Shown: positions 43,570 through 52,930 of the stretch, in pieces | Numbering within the stretch: the first letter of the stretch is position 1 | Layout: each line of letters begins with the position of its first letter | Assembly: GCF_963855985.1 (NCBI RefSeq) | Contig: NC_087106.1 | Location: forward strand, 13,842,012 to 13,906,011 | Source of the DNA: Ostrinia nubilalis | Lineage: Eukaryota; Arthropoda; Insecta; Lepidoptera; Crambidae | Direction of reading: 5' to 3' | Length of the DNA: 64,000 bases | Program-made: the position numbers and the translations under genes | The notes under the pieces: generated by a model | What the model was told of the DNA's origin: nothing | Seen by the model: the letters and a program-made list of their open reading frames with translations, nothing else | Databases searched by the model: none

Positions 43570-44033
43570 TACCAGCATGGCATAAGCTGGCAGGAGTTAT
43601 GAACGTGACGAAGTAAGGGATAATATTGGGCGGAGTTAACTTCGAACAGGTAGCGGGCCCTTACTTTTTTACATTCCTGAACTGGTTCTTTGGCACTTCC
43701 GATTTAACCACGTTACCCTTATCAGTGAGCTTTCAATTACTAAGGTATTGTGTATACGTCACATTATTACATGACCAGAATATATCAACCTACTTCTACT
43801 GTTTTCTCATAGGCACTAGAATGGATCGCATAGGTGCATTGAAAGTGGATCGGCATTACAAAAATGTTTATAAAAAGCCAATCTTAAGCAGATATTGCTA
43901 AAAGTTAACAGCAGATCAATGAATCTTGAATTGGCCTCTTTACAACGCAATGGGGTGGAAACATTCCTTGGCCGCATTTTTAACGAAAAAAAATCTTACC
44001 TGCTAGTTCCTACTATTTTATGCAATCCTAGTA
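43570..44033. repeat. Array unit 11 (shortened)
   Basis: About 464 bp, with the same right-half deletion (TTACCTGCTAGTTCCTACT) and TAATAACCG junction as unit 4. Confidence 0.8.
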
Positions 44034-44193
44034 ATAACCGTGTGATTAAACTTTGAGTTAACGGTGTGATTATACGTTTCAAACGTCAGTTAAATGAAAA
44101 CCCCGTTTAACTTTAAACGGCCGTTTAAATGGAAACCCCGTTTAACTTTAAACGCCCGTTTAAATGAAATCCCCGTTTAACTTTAAACGACTG

Positions 44194-44691
44194 TACCAGC
44201 ATGGCATAAGCTGGCAGGAGTTATGAACGTGACGAAGTAAGGGATAATATTGGGCGGAGTTAGGTTTGAACAGGTAGCGGGCCCTTACTTTTTTACATTC
44301 CTGAACTGGTTCTTTGGCACCTCCGATTTAACCATGTTACCCTTATCAGTGAGCTTTCAATTACTAAGCCTTTGTATGTCTTCATAATAATACATAAATG
44401 ACCATTTAATCTACTTACTTTTACTGTTTTCTCATAGGCACTAGGATTTCATAGATAGATTGAAAGTGGATCGGCATTCCAAAAACGTTCATGAAAAACC
44501 AATCATAAGCAGAGAATGCTAAAAGTTAACAGCAGATCAATGAATCTTGACTTAGCCTCTTTACAACGCAATGGGGTGGAAACATTCCTTTGGCGCATTT
44601 TAAAAGAAAAAAATTTACCTGCGAAGAGGCCTGAAAAACATAAAAGGATCATGGGAACCGCCAGTTCCTGCTATTTTATGCAATCCTAGTA
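44194..44691. repeat. Array unit 12
   Basis: About 498 bp. Closely similar to unit 2 (both have TAAGCCTTTGTATGTCTTCA and GCATTTTAAAAGAAAAAAAT), which gives an uninterrupted reference for the Harbinger-split unit. Confidence 0.8.
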
Positions 44692-44986
44692 CCTACCCGT
44701 GTGATTAAACTTTAGAGTTAACGGTGTGATTATACATTTTAAACGTCAGTTAAATGAAAACCCCGTTTAACTTTAAACGCCCGTTAAAATGAAAACCTCG
44801 TTTAACTTTAAACGGCAATACCAGTATGGCATAAGCTGGCAGGAGTTATGAACGTGACGAAGTAAGGGATAATATTGGGCGGAGTTAACATCGAACAGGT
44901 AGCGGACCCTTACTTTTTTACATTCCTGAACTAGTTCTTTGGCACCTCCGATTTAACCATGTTACCCTTATCAGTAAGCTTTCAAT

Positions 44987-45196
44987 GAGGGCTATCATTT
45001 TGGCGCTCACCAGTTGACGCCACTGTAGAGTAAGGTCCTGTCACTTGCTAGTAGCGAAGACAGTGGCGCCAACTGGTGAGCGCGAAAGTGGTAGGAGGAC
45101 TATCGCATTTGCACTCATCAAGATGGCGCCACTGTAGGGTAAGGTCCTGTCAATCGCCAGGGGTGCCAACTGTTAAGTATAAAAACGATAGCCCTC
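44987..45196. mobile_element. 210-bp MITE with GAGGGCTATC ends
   Basis: GAGGGCTATC at 44987 and GATAGCCCTC ending 45196, flanked by AT on both sides; excision with one AT restores CTTTCAATTACTAAGG as in sister units. The body contains GCGCCACTGTAG and GTAAGGTCCTGTCA twice and inverted GGCGCTCACCAGTTG / CAACTGGTGAGCGC. Non-coding. Confidence 0.9.
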
Positions 45197-45426
45197 ATTA
45201 CTAAGGTATTGTGTATACGTCACATTGAGACCAGAATATCTACCTACTTCTACTGTTTTCTCATAGGCACTAGGATTTCATAGGTTGATTGAAAGTGGAT
45301 CGGCATTACAAAAATGTTTATGAAAAGCCCATCTTAAGCAGAGATTACTAAAAGTAAACAGCAGATGAATGAATCTTGGCTTGACCCCTCTACAACGCAA
45401 TGGGGCGGAAACATTCCTTGGCCGCA

Positions 45427-45587
45427 TTCATCATCATCATCATTTCAGCCACAGGACGTCCACTGCTGAACATAGGCCTCCCCCAATGACTTCCACATCG
45501 CACGGTTGGTAGCGGCCTGCATCCAGCGCCTTCCCGCTACCTTTATCAGGTCGTCGGTCCACCTTGTGGGTGGACGTCGTCCGCTAG
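45427..45587 (-). repeat. Retroelement 3'-end fragment, (ATC)n tail
   Basis: Read on the minus strand it ends GGAGGCCTATGTTCAGCAGT, GGACGTCCTGTGGCTGAAAT and (GATGAT)n, a tail very common in moth genomes. A shorter copy lies at 56093-56150 (plus). Inserted in array unit 13. Confidence 0.75.
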
Positions 45588-45771
45588 TTCCTGCTATTTT
45601 ATGCAATCCTAGTAACCGTGTGATTAAACTTTTGAGTTAACGGTGTGATTATACATTTTAAATGCCAGTTAAATGAAAACCCCGTTTAATTTTAAACGCC
45701 CGTTAAATGAAAACACAGTTTAACTTTAAACGCCAGTTTAAATTAAACCTCTGTTTAACTATAAACGGCTG

Positions 45772-46240
45772 TACCAGCATGGCATAAGCTGGCAGGAGCT
45801 ATAAACGTGAGAAATAAGGGATAATATTGGGAGGAGTTAACTTCGAACAGGTAGCGGGCCCTTACTTTTTTACATTCCTGGACTGGTTCTTTGGCACCTC
45901 CGATTTAACGATGTTACCCTTATCAGTGAGCTTTCAATTACTAAGGTATTGTGACCAGAATATAATTCTACCTACTTCTACTGTTTTCTCATAGGCACTA
46001 GGATTTCATAGGTGGATTGAAAGTGGATCGGCATTCCAAAAATGAAAAGCCTATAAGCAGCGATTACTACAAGTAAACAGCAGATGAATGAATCTTGGCT
46101 TGACCCCTCTACAACGCAATGGGGCGGAAACATTCCTTGGCCGCATTATTAACAACAAAAATCTTTCCTGCGAAGAGGCCTGAGAATTATGAAAGGATCA
46201 TGGGAACCGCTAGTTCCTGCTATTTTATGCAATCCTAGTA
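45772..46240. repeat. Array unit 14
   Basis: About 469 bp, complete; the middle has a short deletion (AAAAATGAAAAGCCTATAAG). Confidence 0.8.
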
Positions 46241-46362
46241 ACCGTGTGATTAAACATTGAGTTAACGGTGTGATTATACATTTTAAACGTCAGTTAAATG
46301 AAAACCCCGTTTAACTTTAAACGGCCGTTTAAATGAAACCCCCGTTTGTCTTTAAACGGCTG

Positions 46363-46863
46363 TACCAGCATGGCATAAGCTGGCAGGAGTTATGAACGTG
46401 ACGAAGTAAGGGATAATATTGGGCGGAGTTAACTACGATCAGGTAGCGGGGCCTTAGTTTTTTGTACATTCCTAAACTGGTTTTATGGCACCTCCGATTT
46501 ACCCATGTTACCCTTATCAGTGAGCTTTCAATTACTAAGGCTTTGTATGTCTTCATAATAATACATAAATGACCATAATATCTACTTACTTTTACTGTTT
46601 TCTCATAGGCACTAGGATTTCATAGGTGCATTGAAAGTGGATCGGCATTCCAAAAACGTTCATGAAAACCCAATCTTAAACATAGATTGCTATAAGTTAA
46701 CAGCAGATCAATGAATCTTGACTTGGCCTCTTTACAACGCATTGGGGCGGAAACATTCCTTGGGCGCATTTTTAACGAAAAAAATCTTACCTGCGAAGAG
46801 GCCTGAGAAATATGAAAGGATCATGGGAACCGCTAGTTCCTGCTAATTTATGCAGTCCTAGTA
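46363..46863. repeat. Array unit 15
   Basis: About 501 bp, the last full unit, ending TTTATGCAGTCCTAGTA. Confidence 0.8.
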
Positions 46864-47475
46864 ACCGTGTGATTAAACTTTGAGTTAAATAAACAAACTA
46901 CATATTAACTGGGTTTGAATCCTTGAGAAATGAGATACTACTTATACATCGACTTGTGTCTGAGAAATATTTCAACTCCATGGGAATATTCATTCTCAGT
47001 GATAAGTTCCGGAATGACACAAATATATTCCCAGGCCAATCCTGCAGTGATCCAAGACCACAATAGTTCATCACATGGCAGCGCCCACAATGGGGCGGAA
47101 ACATCCCTTAGCGGCACTTTTAAATAGCATAAAAAATATTACCTGCGAAAAGGCCTCAGATTGAAAGGATCATAGGAATATTTTATATCTGTTCACTTAT
47201 GCAGCCCTGGTAGCTGTGAGATAGTTATTCAAAGGATTTTTAACCGTCGGATAACTTTTAACTGAGGAATAAGTTTGGCTCATTCACAGTTTCAGTATAG
47301 TAAAAATTTATTATGAAATGACAATTTATTCGAGGGTTGAAAAACAGCCCCAAATATCGCAAACTATTTTTCACTAACATGACAACAGTCTCAGCCTATT
47401 TATTTCTGCTTAGTTATGTCGTCCTAGTAACCGTGTAATATTTTCACGGCCGAATGAATTTGAAGAATTACTCAT
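46864..47475. repeat. Variant module (types B and C), copy 3
   Basis: Same B-then-C order as 30011 and 35661; the C part is shortened (CGCAAACTATTTTTCACTAA). It is the last element of the array before sequence changes at ~47,500. Confidence 0.8.
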
Positions 47476-48410
47476 CCATAGAAAGATGTTTTCATAACTT
47501 GGCCAACAAAATATTAGCACTAGGGTTGGTGTGAGAAAATACACATCTACGAGTACCAGATGGAACGTAATATTTAAGAGAAATACAATTTTATTTTAAA
47601 AGCCGAAGGTTTTACTTTCGAACAAAGTATTGTTAAGTCAATAACAGAGTTGCATATCCTCAACTGCCTTAAAGCATAGACGCACAAAGGAATAAGGGCG
47701 GAGCTAAGAAAAGAAGCTGGTAACTTACTGGACCATACGACAATAGGGTCTTTTGAAACAGTCCTTGCTCCTACTGACAACAGAAGACGGGCATTATTTT
47801 TTTCATATTGAGAAATATTATATCAGCAGGGAAATGTTGTTTCTATTTAGTTATGCCATCCTGGTAGGCGTGTGACATTTTCACGGTTGACTGAACATGA
47901 ACAATCTCAGCATATCCCATGTTTAATCGAATTATTTGCATCTCAGATAGCCTTTATGGCCCTGAGGGACGGAGTTATTGTAGTGAACTGGACGCCCAAC
48001 AGTAAGATAAATAGAGAAGAGGTATCTTGTGATTAATATCGGTGTTTGATAAAGAAAATATTTTAAATTACCTAATACCAGATAGTGGCATTATTACTTC
48101 AAAATATTTTTAAACGTACAAAACAAAATAACGAGGAACAAATCAACGCAACGTTAAGTATACCGTTAAAAGGAGGGGTTGTTAATAAAAAAAACTTCGT
48201 TGCGTACGGTTCCCTTTCGATCCCCACAAGATTCAAGAGCTCCTTTTTGAATGTCTTGGTTATTTCTTCGTGTCTATGCTACCCTAGTAGTCGTGAGACA
48301 ATTTTCCACACTATCGGAATATTTATGGCGCGTGAGAAAGAAACTATTATTAGACACCCCTTTCTTACGTAGATACTTATTTTTAGCTGGTTCTTAAAAT
48401 ATTCTTATTA
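47476..48410. other. No gene; degenerate TACCAGG-family ends
   Basis: Contains family-like right ends TTATGCCATCCTGGTAGGCG near 47844 and CTATGCTACCCTAGTAGTCG near 48275, preceded by degraded body. No coding assignment. Confidence 0.4.
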
Positions 48411-48572
48411 TCACCAGGGCAGCATAGGATAGCAGGAGGTAGCAAGATTTATGTTAGAGGCCTTTTAAGAAGGGCGGGGCATGTGCAGCCCCTTTATTTT
48501 TTGCTGCACCCTAAAATCTCTCCAGGAAGTTTAAGCCTCGATAACTCCTGCACACTTATGCAAGCTTGTTAC
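48411..48572. repeat. GC-hairpin repeat E1
   Basis: Begins TCACCAGGGCAGCATAGG, carries AGCAGGAGGTAGCAAGATTT, then AAGGGCGGGGCATGTGCAGC with CCC following, and ends CTCCTGCACACTTATGCAAG. GGGGC/GCCCC pairs around a 7-nt loop, and CAGGAG pairs with CTCCTG further out. First of five copies. Confidence 0.75.
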
Positions 48573-48825
48573 AACTAACCAGATTCGTTTAATCCTTTCT
48601 ACATTTTTTCTCACTTAGCTTTAAAATAAATACACAAGTAATAAGGATGTGAACTACTTATACGAGAAAGAATTAGGTTTGAGTAAATACTTTATTTTCA
48701 GCTGATTTTGTCATTTTGTTTGGTAAATAAATAACATTGCGTGAGAATATGCACCCAGTTATTTTTAGAAACGGTTTCTTAAACAAATACTTATTTTTAG
48801 CCAATTCTTAAAATATTCCATAATT

Positions 48826-48988
48826 TACCAGGGCAGCACGCGTGGGCAGGAGGTAGAAAGATTTCTGTTTTGGTACCTGTTTACGAAGGGCGGGGCATAC
48901 GCAGCCCCTCTATTTTTTGTGGCACCCTTAAGTTTCTAAAGTGAATTTAAACTTATCTTACTCCTGCACACTTATGCAAGCCCGTTAT
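48826..48988. repeat. GC-hairpin repeat E2
   Basis: TACCAGGGCAGCACGCGTGG to CACTTATGCAAGCCCGTTA, with the GGGGC-ATACGCA-GCCCC hairpin near 48892-48910. Upstream flank CTTAAAATATTC shared with E1 and E3. Confidence 0.75.
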
Positions 48989-49271
48989 AGTGATCCAGAT
49001 TCAACCCTTTCGTTTCCATATCGAATAATCAATTCTCCAATACATACTGGTTTTTTAAAAATCAAATAAAAAATATTTGTATACAAAAACTACTAAGCAC
49101 TTTGTGTATTTGTATTGTTTGATAACAACAATACAATCTGGGATTCATCGAAACGGTCTTGACTGCAATAACGAAAAAATAACGAGTATATCCTGTGAAT
49201 ATACCACGCGATCCTTTTCTTTAAATAATAGGCCTTTCTTAATATTAACTGGTTCTTAAAATATTCCTTAG

Positions 49272-49437
49272 TGCACCAGGGCAGCACGCGGGAGCAGGAG
49301 GTAGCAAGATTTAAGTTGGGCACCTGTTACGAAGGGCGGGGCGTGCGCAGCCCCTCTATTTTTATGGCACACTCGTCTTTCTAAACTTCTAAAGGAAGTT
49401 TAAACATAACTCCTGTGCGTTTATGCGAGCCTAGTAC
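49272..49437. repeat. GC-hairpin repeat E3
   Basis: CACCAGGGCAGCACGCGGGA to TTTATGCGAGCCTAGTACT, with GGGGC-GTGCGCA-GCCCC near 49338-49355. The loop bases vary between copies while both GC stem arms are kept. Confidence 0.75.
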
Positions 49438-49639
49438 TATGAACCAGATAAGTCAACCCTTTTGCTTGTTTATAGAAAGGAAGACACATGACATGTTTGT
49501 ATGTCTTTTCCTTTATAAATAAGCATACTTTGTATGGAAATGTAAAATACGAGGAACCAACTTTTATTATTTGTGTAAAATAAAGATACTATTTAAATAA
49601 AATAAATATACTATTTAAGGAACTATTTATATACCCTAA

Positions 49640-50107
49640 TACATATTACAAAAGCTCAAGTAATAAAACAGACCTTTTCAAAAAATACCACGTATAAAAA
49701 AGCCCAAACTAATATAGTTTAAGAAACTTTTCCTAAGATTCTTACGCAAAAATGTGCAACGCAAAGCTAATGTGAAAGATTGTCACTTCATTAGTTAAAC
49801 TCTTTGTTAATGTTAGTTAAGTTAGTTAAGTTAATGATTCATTAGAGTTTAATGAAGCCATTAAAATTTAAAGTCTGTTTCTGCAACTAAACGGTGTTAA
49901 AATATGCCTTTATCTACCAGGGTACCACGCGGAATCAGGAGGTAGCAAGATTTAAGTTTTATAAACCTGTTACCAAGGGCGGGGCTTACGAAGCCCCTTT
50001 ATTTTTTGTGGCTAGGGTGCCTCTAAAAGAAATTTAAACAGCTCAATTACCTCCTGCACACTTATGCAGGTTCAATATGAAGAACAAGATTCGTCAACCC
50101 TATCATG
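49640..50107. repeat. Segmental tandem duplication, left copy
   Basis: CCCTAATACAT, AGTAATAAAACAGACCTT, GCAAAAATGTGCAA and TTCTGCAACTAAACGGTGTT recur in order at 50260-50665. Contains E4. Confidence 0.75.
49915..50075. repeat. GC-hairpin repeat E4
   Basis: TACCAGGGTACCACGCGGAA to CACTTATGCAGGTTCAATA, with GGGGC-TTACGAA-GCCCC near 49980-49998 and GCAGG/CCTGC outer pairing. Nearly identical to E5. Confidence 0.75.
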
Positions 50108-50259
50108 AATATTTTCAAGGATATTTTAATTCAGAGTTGTCTGAATAAGCTGTAAAAAAATTGATTCATTTGTACATAAAAAGATCAATACCTACGTAGA
50201 CAATGGATACAATTTTATGTCAACTGTAAACTTATTGCCGGATATTACGTAGGTAATAA

Positions 50260-50665
50260 AATACCCTAATACATAAAAACTCCAGTAATAAAACAGACCT
50301 TATCAAAGCAAAAGTTTTCTTAAGCAAAAATGTGCAATGCAAAGTTAATGTGCATGATGACACTTCTTGTTAATGTTGGTTTGTGCAAGAAGTTAATGAT
50401 TCATTAGAGTTTAATGAAGCCATTATAATTTAAAGTCTGTTTCTGCAACTAAACGGTGTTAAAATATGCCTTTATGTACCAGGGTACCACGCGGAATCAG
50501 GAGGTAGCAAGATTTAAGTTTTATACCTGTTACCAAGGGCGGGGCTTACGAAGCCCCTTTATTTTTTGTGGCAAGGGTGCCTCTAAAGGTTTAAACAGCC
50601 TAATTCAATTACCTCCTGCACACTTATGCAGGTTCAATATGAGAAACAAGATTCGTCAACCCTAT
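50260..50665. repeat. Segmental tandem duplication, right copy
   Basis: Duplicate of 49640-50107 with scattered differences and indels. Contains E5. Confidence 0.75.
50477..50638. repeat. GC-hairpin repeat E5
   Basis: TACCAGGGTACCACGCGGAA to CACTTATGCAGGTTCAATA, same hairpin as E4. Fifth and last copy. Confidence 0.75.
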
Positions 50666-51081
50666 CCTACTTTTTTTTTGATGATTCTGCTTCATGACAA
50701 TCTGTTTTTCAACAATAAGCCTCTTATTTGGTTGATTCCTCAGATTATGTTTTCTTCGAGAGCCATACTTGTGTGAAAATTCATTTCACACGACTCTCTT
50801 GATGTCAGGTGGTAAATCTTTTATGTAGGCTCGGTATGTCATTTCTCATTAGCCGGCATAGTCGACAGCACATTTTACAAGGGTTCATGTTTCATGTTCC
50901 TCGCAATTCGACACTCACTCAGAATAAGCTTACTGGATAAGGCTTGATGCGACAAGCCCAAGACAGTGTAAAACGGGCGCGAATTGAAGGTCTATGTCCG
51001 GCAATTCCTTGTTCTAGGCTGATTGATGCTGACTAACAATGGCGCGTATTGTGGGAGACTGCTAAAGGCTTATCTGCTCAC
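50666..51081 (-). other. Intron downstream of the neurobeachin-like exon
   Basis: No repeat or gene recognised. On the minus strand it begins with the GTGAGC donor at 51081-51076. Confidence 0.45.
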
Positions 51082-51208
51082 CTGCGACGACGGTCTCGGC
51101 CTTGGGCAGCCGCTGCAGCACGTGGTGGATGAGCCCCACGTCGGTGCAGGCCTGCAGGTTGCGCACGCTCTTGCGCAGGATCGCGATGAACACCGACCAT
51201 ATCTCCGC
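51082..51208 (-). CDS. Neurobeachin-family internal exon (NBEA/LRBA; fly rugose)
   Basis: On the minus strand CTGTTCCAG (acceptor) precedes 127 nt at high GC and GTGAGC (donor) follows. The single open frame gives [13 protein letters not shown], then S-V-R-N-L-Q-A-C-T, then D-V-G-L-I-H-H-V-L and L-P-K-A-E-T-V-V-A. As I recall, this matches the conserved N-terminal armadillo-like region of neurobeachin and LRBA, large BEACH-domain scaffold proteins in membrane traffic and, in neurobeachin, protein kinase A anchoring. The exon ends in phase 1, so the next codon is completed by the following exon, where the family has Asp. No neighbouring exon was found; it should lie at lower coordinates beyond a long intron. 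A LINE tail sits only ~30 bp upstream of its acceptor. Confidence 0.8.
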
Positions 51209-51237
51209 CTGGAACAGAAACGATCGATAAATAACGC

Positions 51238-51470
51238 ATCATCACAACTCATCAATATACACTTATACATGCGAACAGCTAGGGACTGGAATTCACTGCC
51301 TGCTGCTGTCTTTCCCGAACACTTTAATCCGGGATTTTTCAAGACTAGAGTGAATACTGTAGTGCCTATTCAGGCACTTACAGGGTAGATATGTACCATC
51401 CTAGACTGAATCTCACTTCATCAGGTGCGATTGCGGTCAAATACCTGCTTTGTGGTGCATAAAAAAACAA
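51238..51470 (+). mobile_element. Truncated LINE 3' end beside the neurobeachin exon
   Basis: The frame R-T-A-R-D-W-N-S-L-P-A-A-V-F-P, then F-F-K-T-R-V-N, is the last part of a Jockey-like reverse transcriptase, ending TAG at 51386-51388. It is followed by CTTCATCAGGTGCGATTGCG, CGGTCAAATACCTGC and an A7 run, typical of this LINE's 3' untranslated tail. Orientation is antisense to the host exon. The rest of the LINE is absent. Confidence 0.8.
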
Positions 51471-52067
51471 CTTCACGCGCAAAAAATTGCGTCTGTCAAA
51501 GTATACAAATTTTGTTACAAAGTTTGAATTTGCAGCTGAATTGAACAGAATTTTAAGTTTATATGGCAGCAGAAATAAAAATAACGGTAGGTACAATGTT
51601 GAACCAAATAAAACAGAATACGAAGTCAGTGATAAAAATGGCAAGATATTTCGAATAAAATTTTACGGCAACTAAGTCTTGAGGAACTTCAGCGCATCAC
51701 TATTTCAAGTCCTACAGTCTCTCTCGCTCGTCTTGAGATCTTGGTATACGCGAAAGAGATGGATAAAATGAAAGCTAGTTTTAGTTAGTGGACCTGAAAC
51801 AGCTCGTAATCCGCTAGAGCTGGAAGCTTACTTAGCAACAAAACTAAAAAATTGCATAACTCATTTTACTAATCCCTCTACATTTTGAGAAAACTTCATG
51901 AATTTAATTACAACGATTCAGGTAGGTACACCTATGTGTATAAAAAAATACAGTGTTTTTTTAATTTTCAAGGTTCGCTACACCTCTGGTTTATAAAAAA
52001 AATACAGCTCCCCAAAGAAATCAACTTGCACTCCAGCCGAAACTACATAGTAATCTCAGTCCCGGGA
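51471..52067. other. No gene assigned
   Basis: A 62-codon plus-strand frame at 51487-51675 ends in Y-E-V-S-D-K-N-G-K-I-F-R-I-K and looks mildly coding-like, but I do not recognise it and it has no splice framing. It may be a remnant of the adjacent element or chance. Confidence 0.3.
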
Positions 52068-52610
52068 ACATTATCATAAATTAGCGGGAATTAAGGCGAG
52101 CGCACACTGCCGGCGTAAATTTACATTACGAGTGCAACGGGAAAGGACATCTTCATTAAAATGTTTCCCGTTTTTGCAGCGACGACCTGGAAACATGGGT
52201 TTAAATTTTTACAGATAAAAATGAGTTGGTGTACCTACTGTTGCTAAGTACCTAACGTTTGATTGTTAAAGTCAATGAGATGATAGAGTCATCAAAAGGG
52301 GTATTAACATTTGATCCATTAAATAATCTACACACTACGTGATGGTCACGTATTGAAAACAGATGTTAGTTACAGATGCCTGATTTGAGTATTATTAAGA
52401 AATAAATGATATGATAAGCGTAGGAAATGCCCTCAATAGATCATAGTGCACAGGAAAATCCCGTGACCTCTATCAGCGAGACATCCATTAACATAAATTA
52501 GCAGGAATTAAGCCGCGCGCACACTGTTGTGCGAAATTAAAATTACGCGCGCGCCGGGAAACAGTCATTTTCATTAAAAACAGCCCGCGCCCGCTGCAGC
52601 CGCTTGATTA
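52068..52610. repeat. Diverged direct duplication, 417-bp offset
   Basis: CATAAATTAGCGGGAATTAA with GGCGAGCGCACACTG (52075-) recurs as CATAAATTAGCAGGAATTAA with GCCGCGCGCACACTG (52492-), and both go on to an AACGGGAAA/GCCGGGAAA block, TCATTAAAA and a C/G-rich end. The copies are strongly diverged. The interval 52190-52490 is AT-rich. Confidence 0.65.
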
Positions 52611-52752
52611 TAAACTTGCTCCTAACTTGGGAACTAATTAATGTTTTTAAGGTTGATACTAAGTGTAATTATTATTTATACCGTGAGTGCAGCAAGATTA
52701 TAATTATACGAGATGACACTCATAAGTCCCAAAGTACATTACTTGTTCACAT

Positions 52753-52930
52753 TAAGGGACTAATTTCACCTCTCTTTCCCATCGCTGCAACTCCTGTATA
52801 GCCAGGATCTGCAGTTTACCTGTCAATAAAAACCAAACCAGTGAAGGTCAAGTTTTTCGCGAGGGAAAGTTAAACTGTCATAGGACCCGCAACGAAATTA
52901 ACCAGAAAAACATAGGAGGAGTTCGAAGTT
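52753..52930 (-). repeat. Three-copy dispersed repeat, copy C
   Basis: Minus-strand copy of the family at 59825-60006: begins AACTTCGAACTCCTCC, TTCGTTGCGGGTCC, then GGTTTTTATTGACAGGTAAA and CAGGAGTTGCAGCG, ending TTAGTCCCTTAA. More diverged in the middle than copies A and B. Confidence 0.75.

Larger units (their letters stand above)
44819..45614. repeat. Array unit 13, split twice
   Basis: Starts TACCAGTATGGCATAAGCTG. Carries the MITE at 44987-45196 and, near the right end, a retroelement tail at 45427-45587 that replaces the TTTTTAACGAAA..GGGAACC segment. Confidence 0.8.
42883..47475. repeat. TIR-bounded repeat array, second block
   Basis: Continuation of the array after the LINE nest, with six more units (10-15) and a third copy of the B/C module. 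Same unit ends and linker as the first block. In the ancestral state the two blocks were contiguous across the LINE insertion site. Confidence 0.85.

Noticed and set aside
29577..43901. Repeated 75-91-residue frames beginning G-G-V-N-F-E-Q-V-A in several array units
   Set aside because: They start at TTG, sit at the same place in every unit, break in other units through indels, and have no recognisable domain. They are open stretches of a non-coding repeat.
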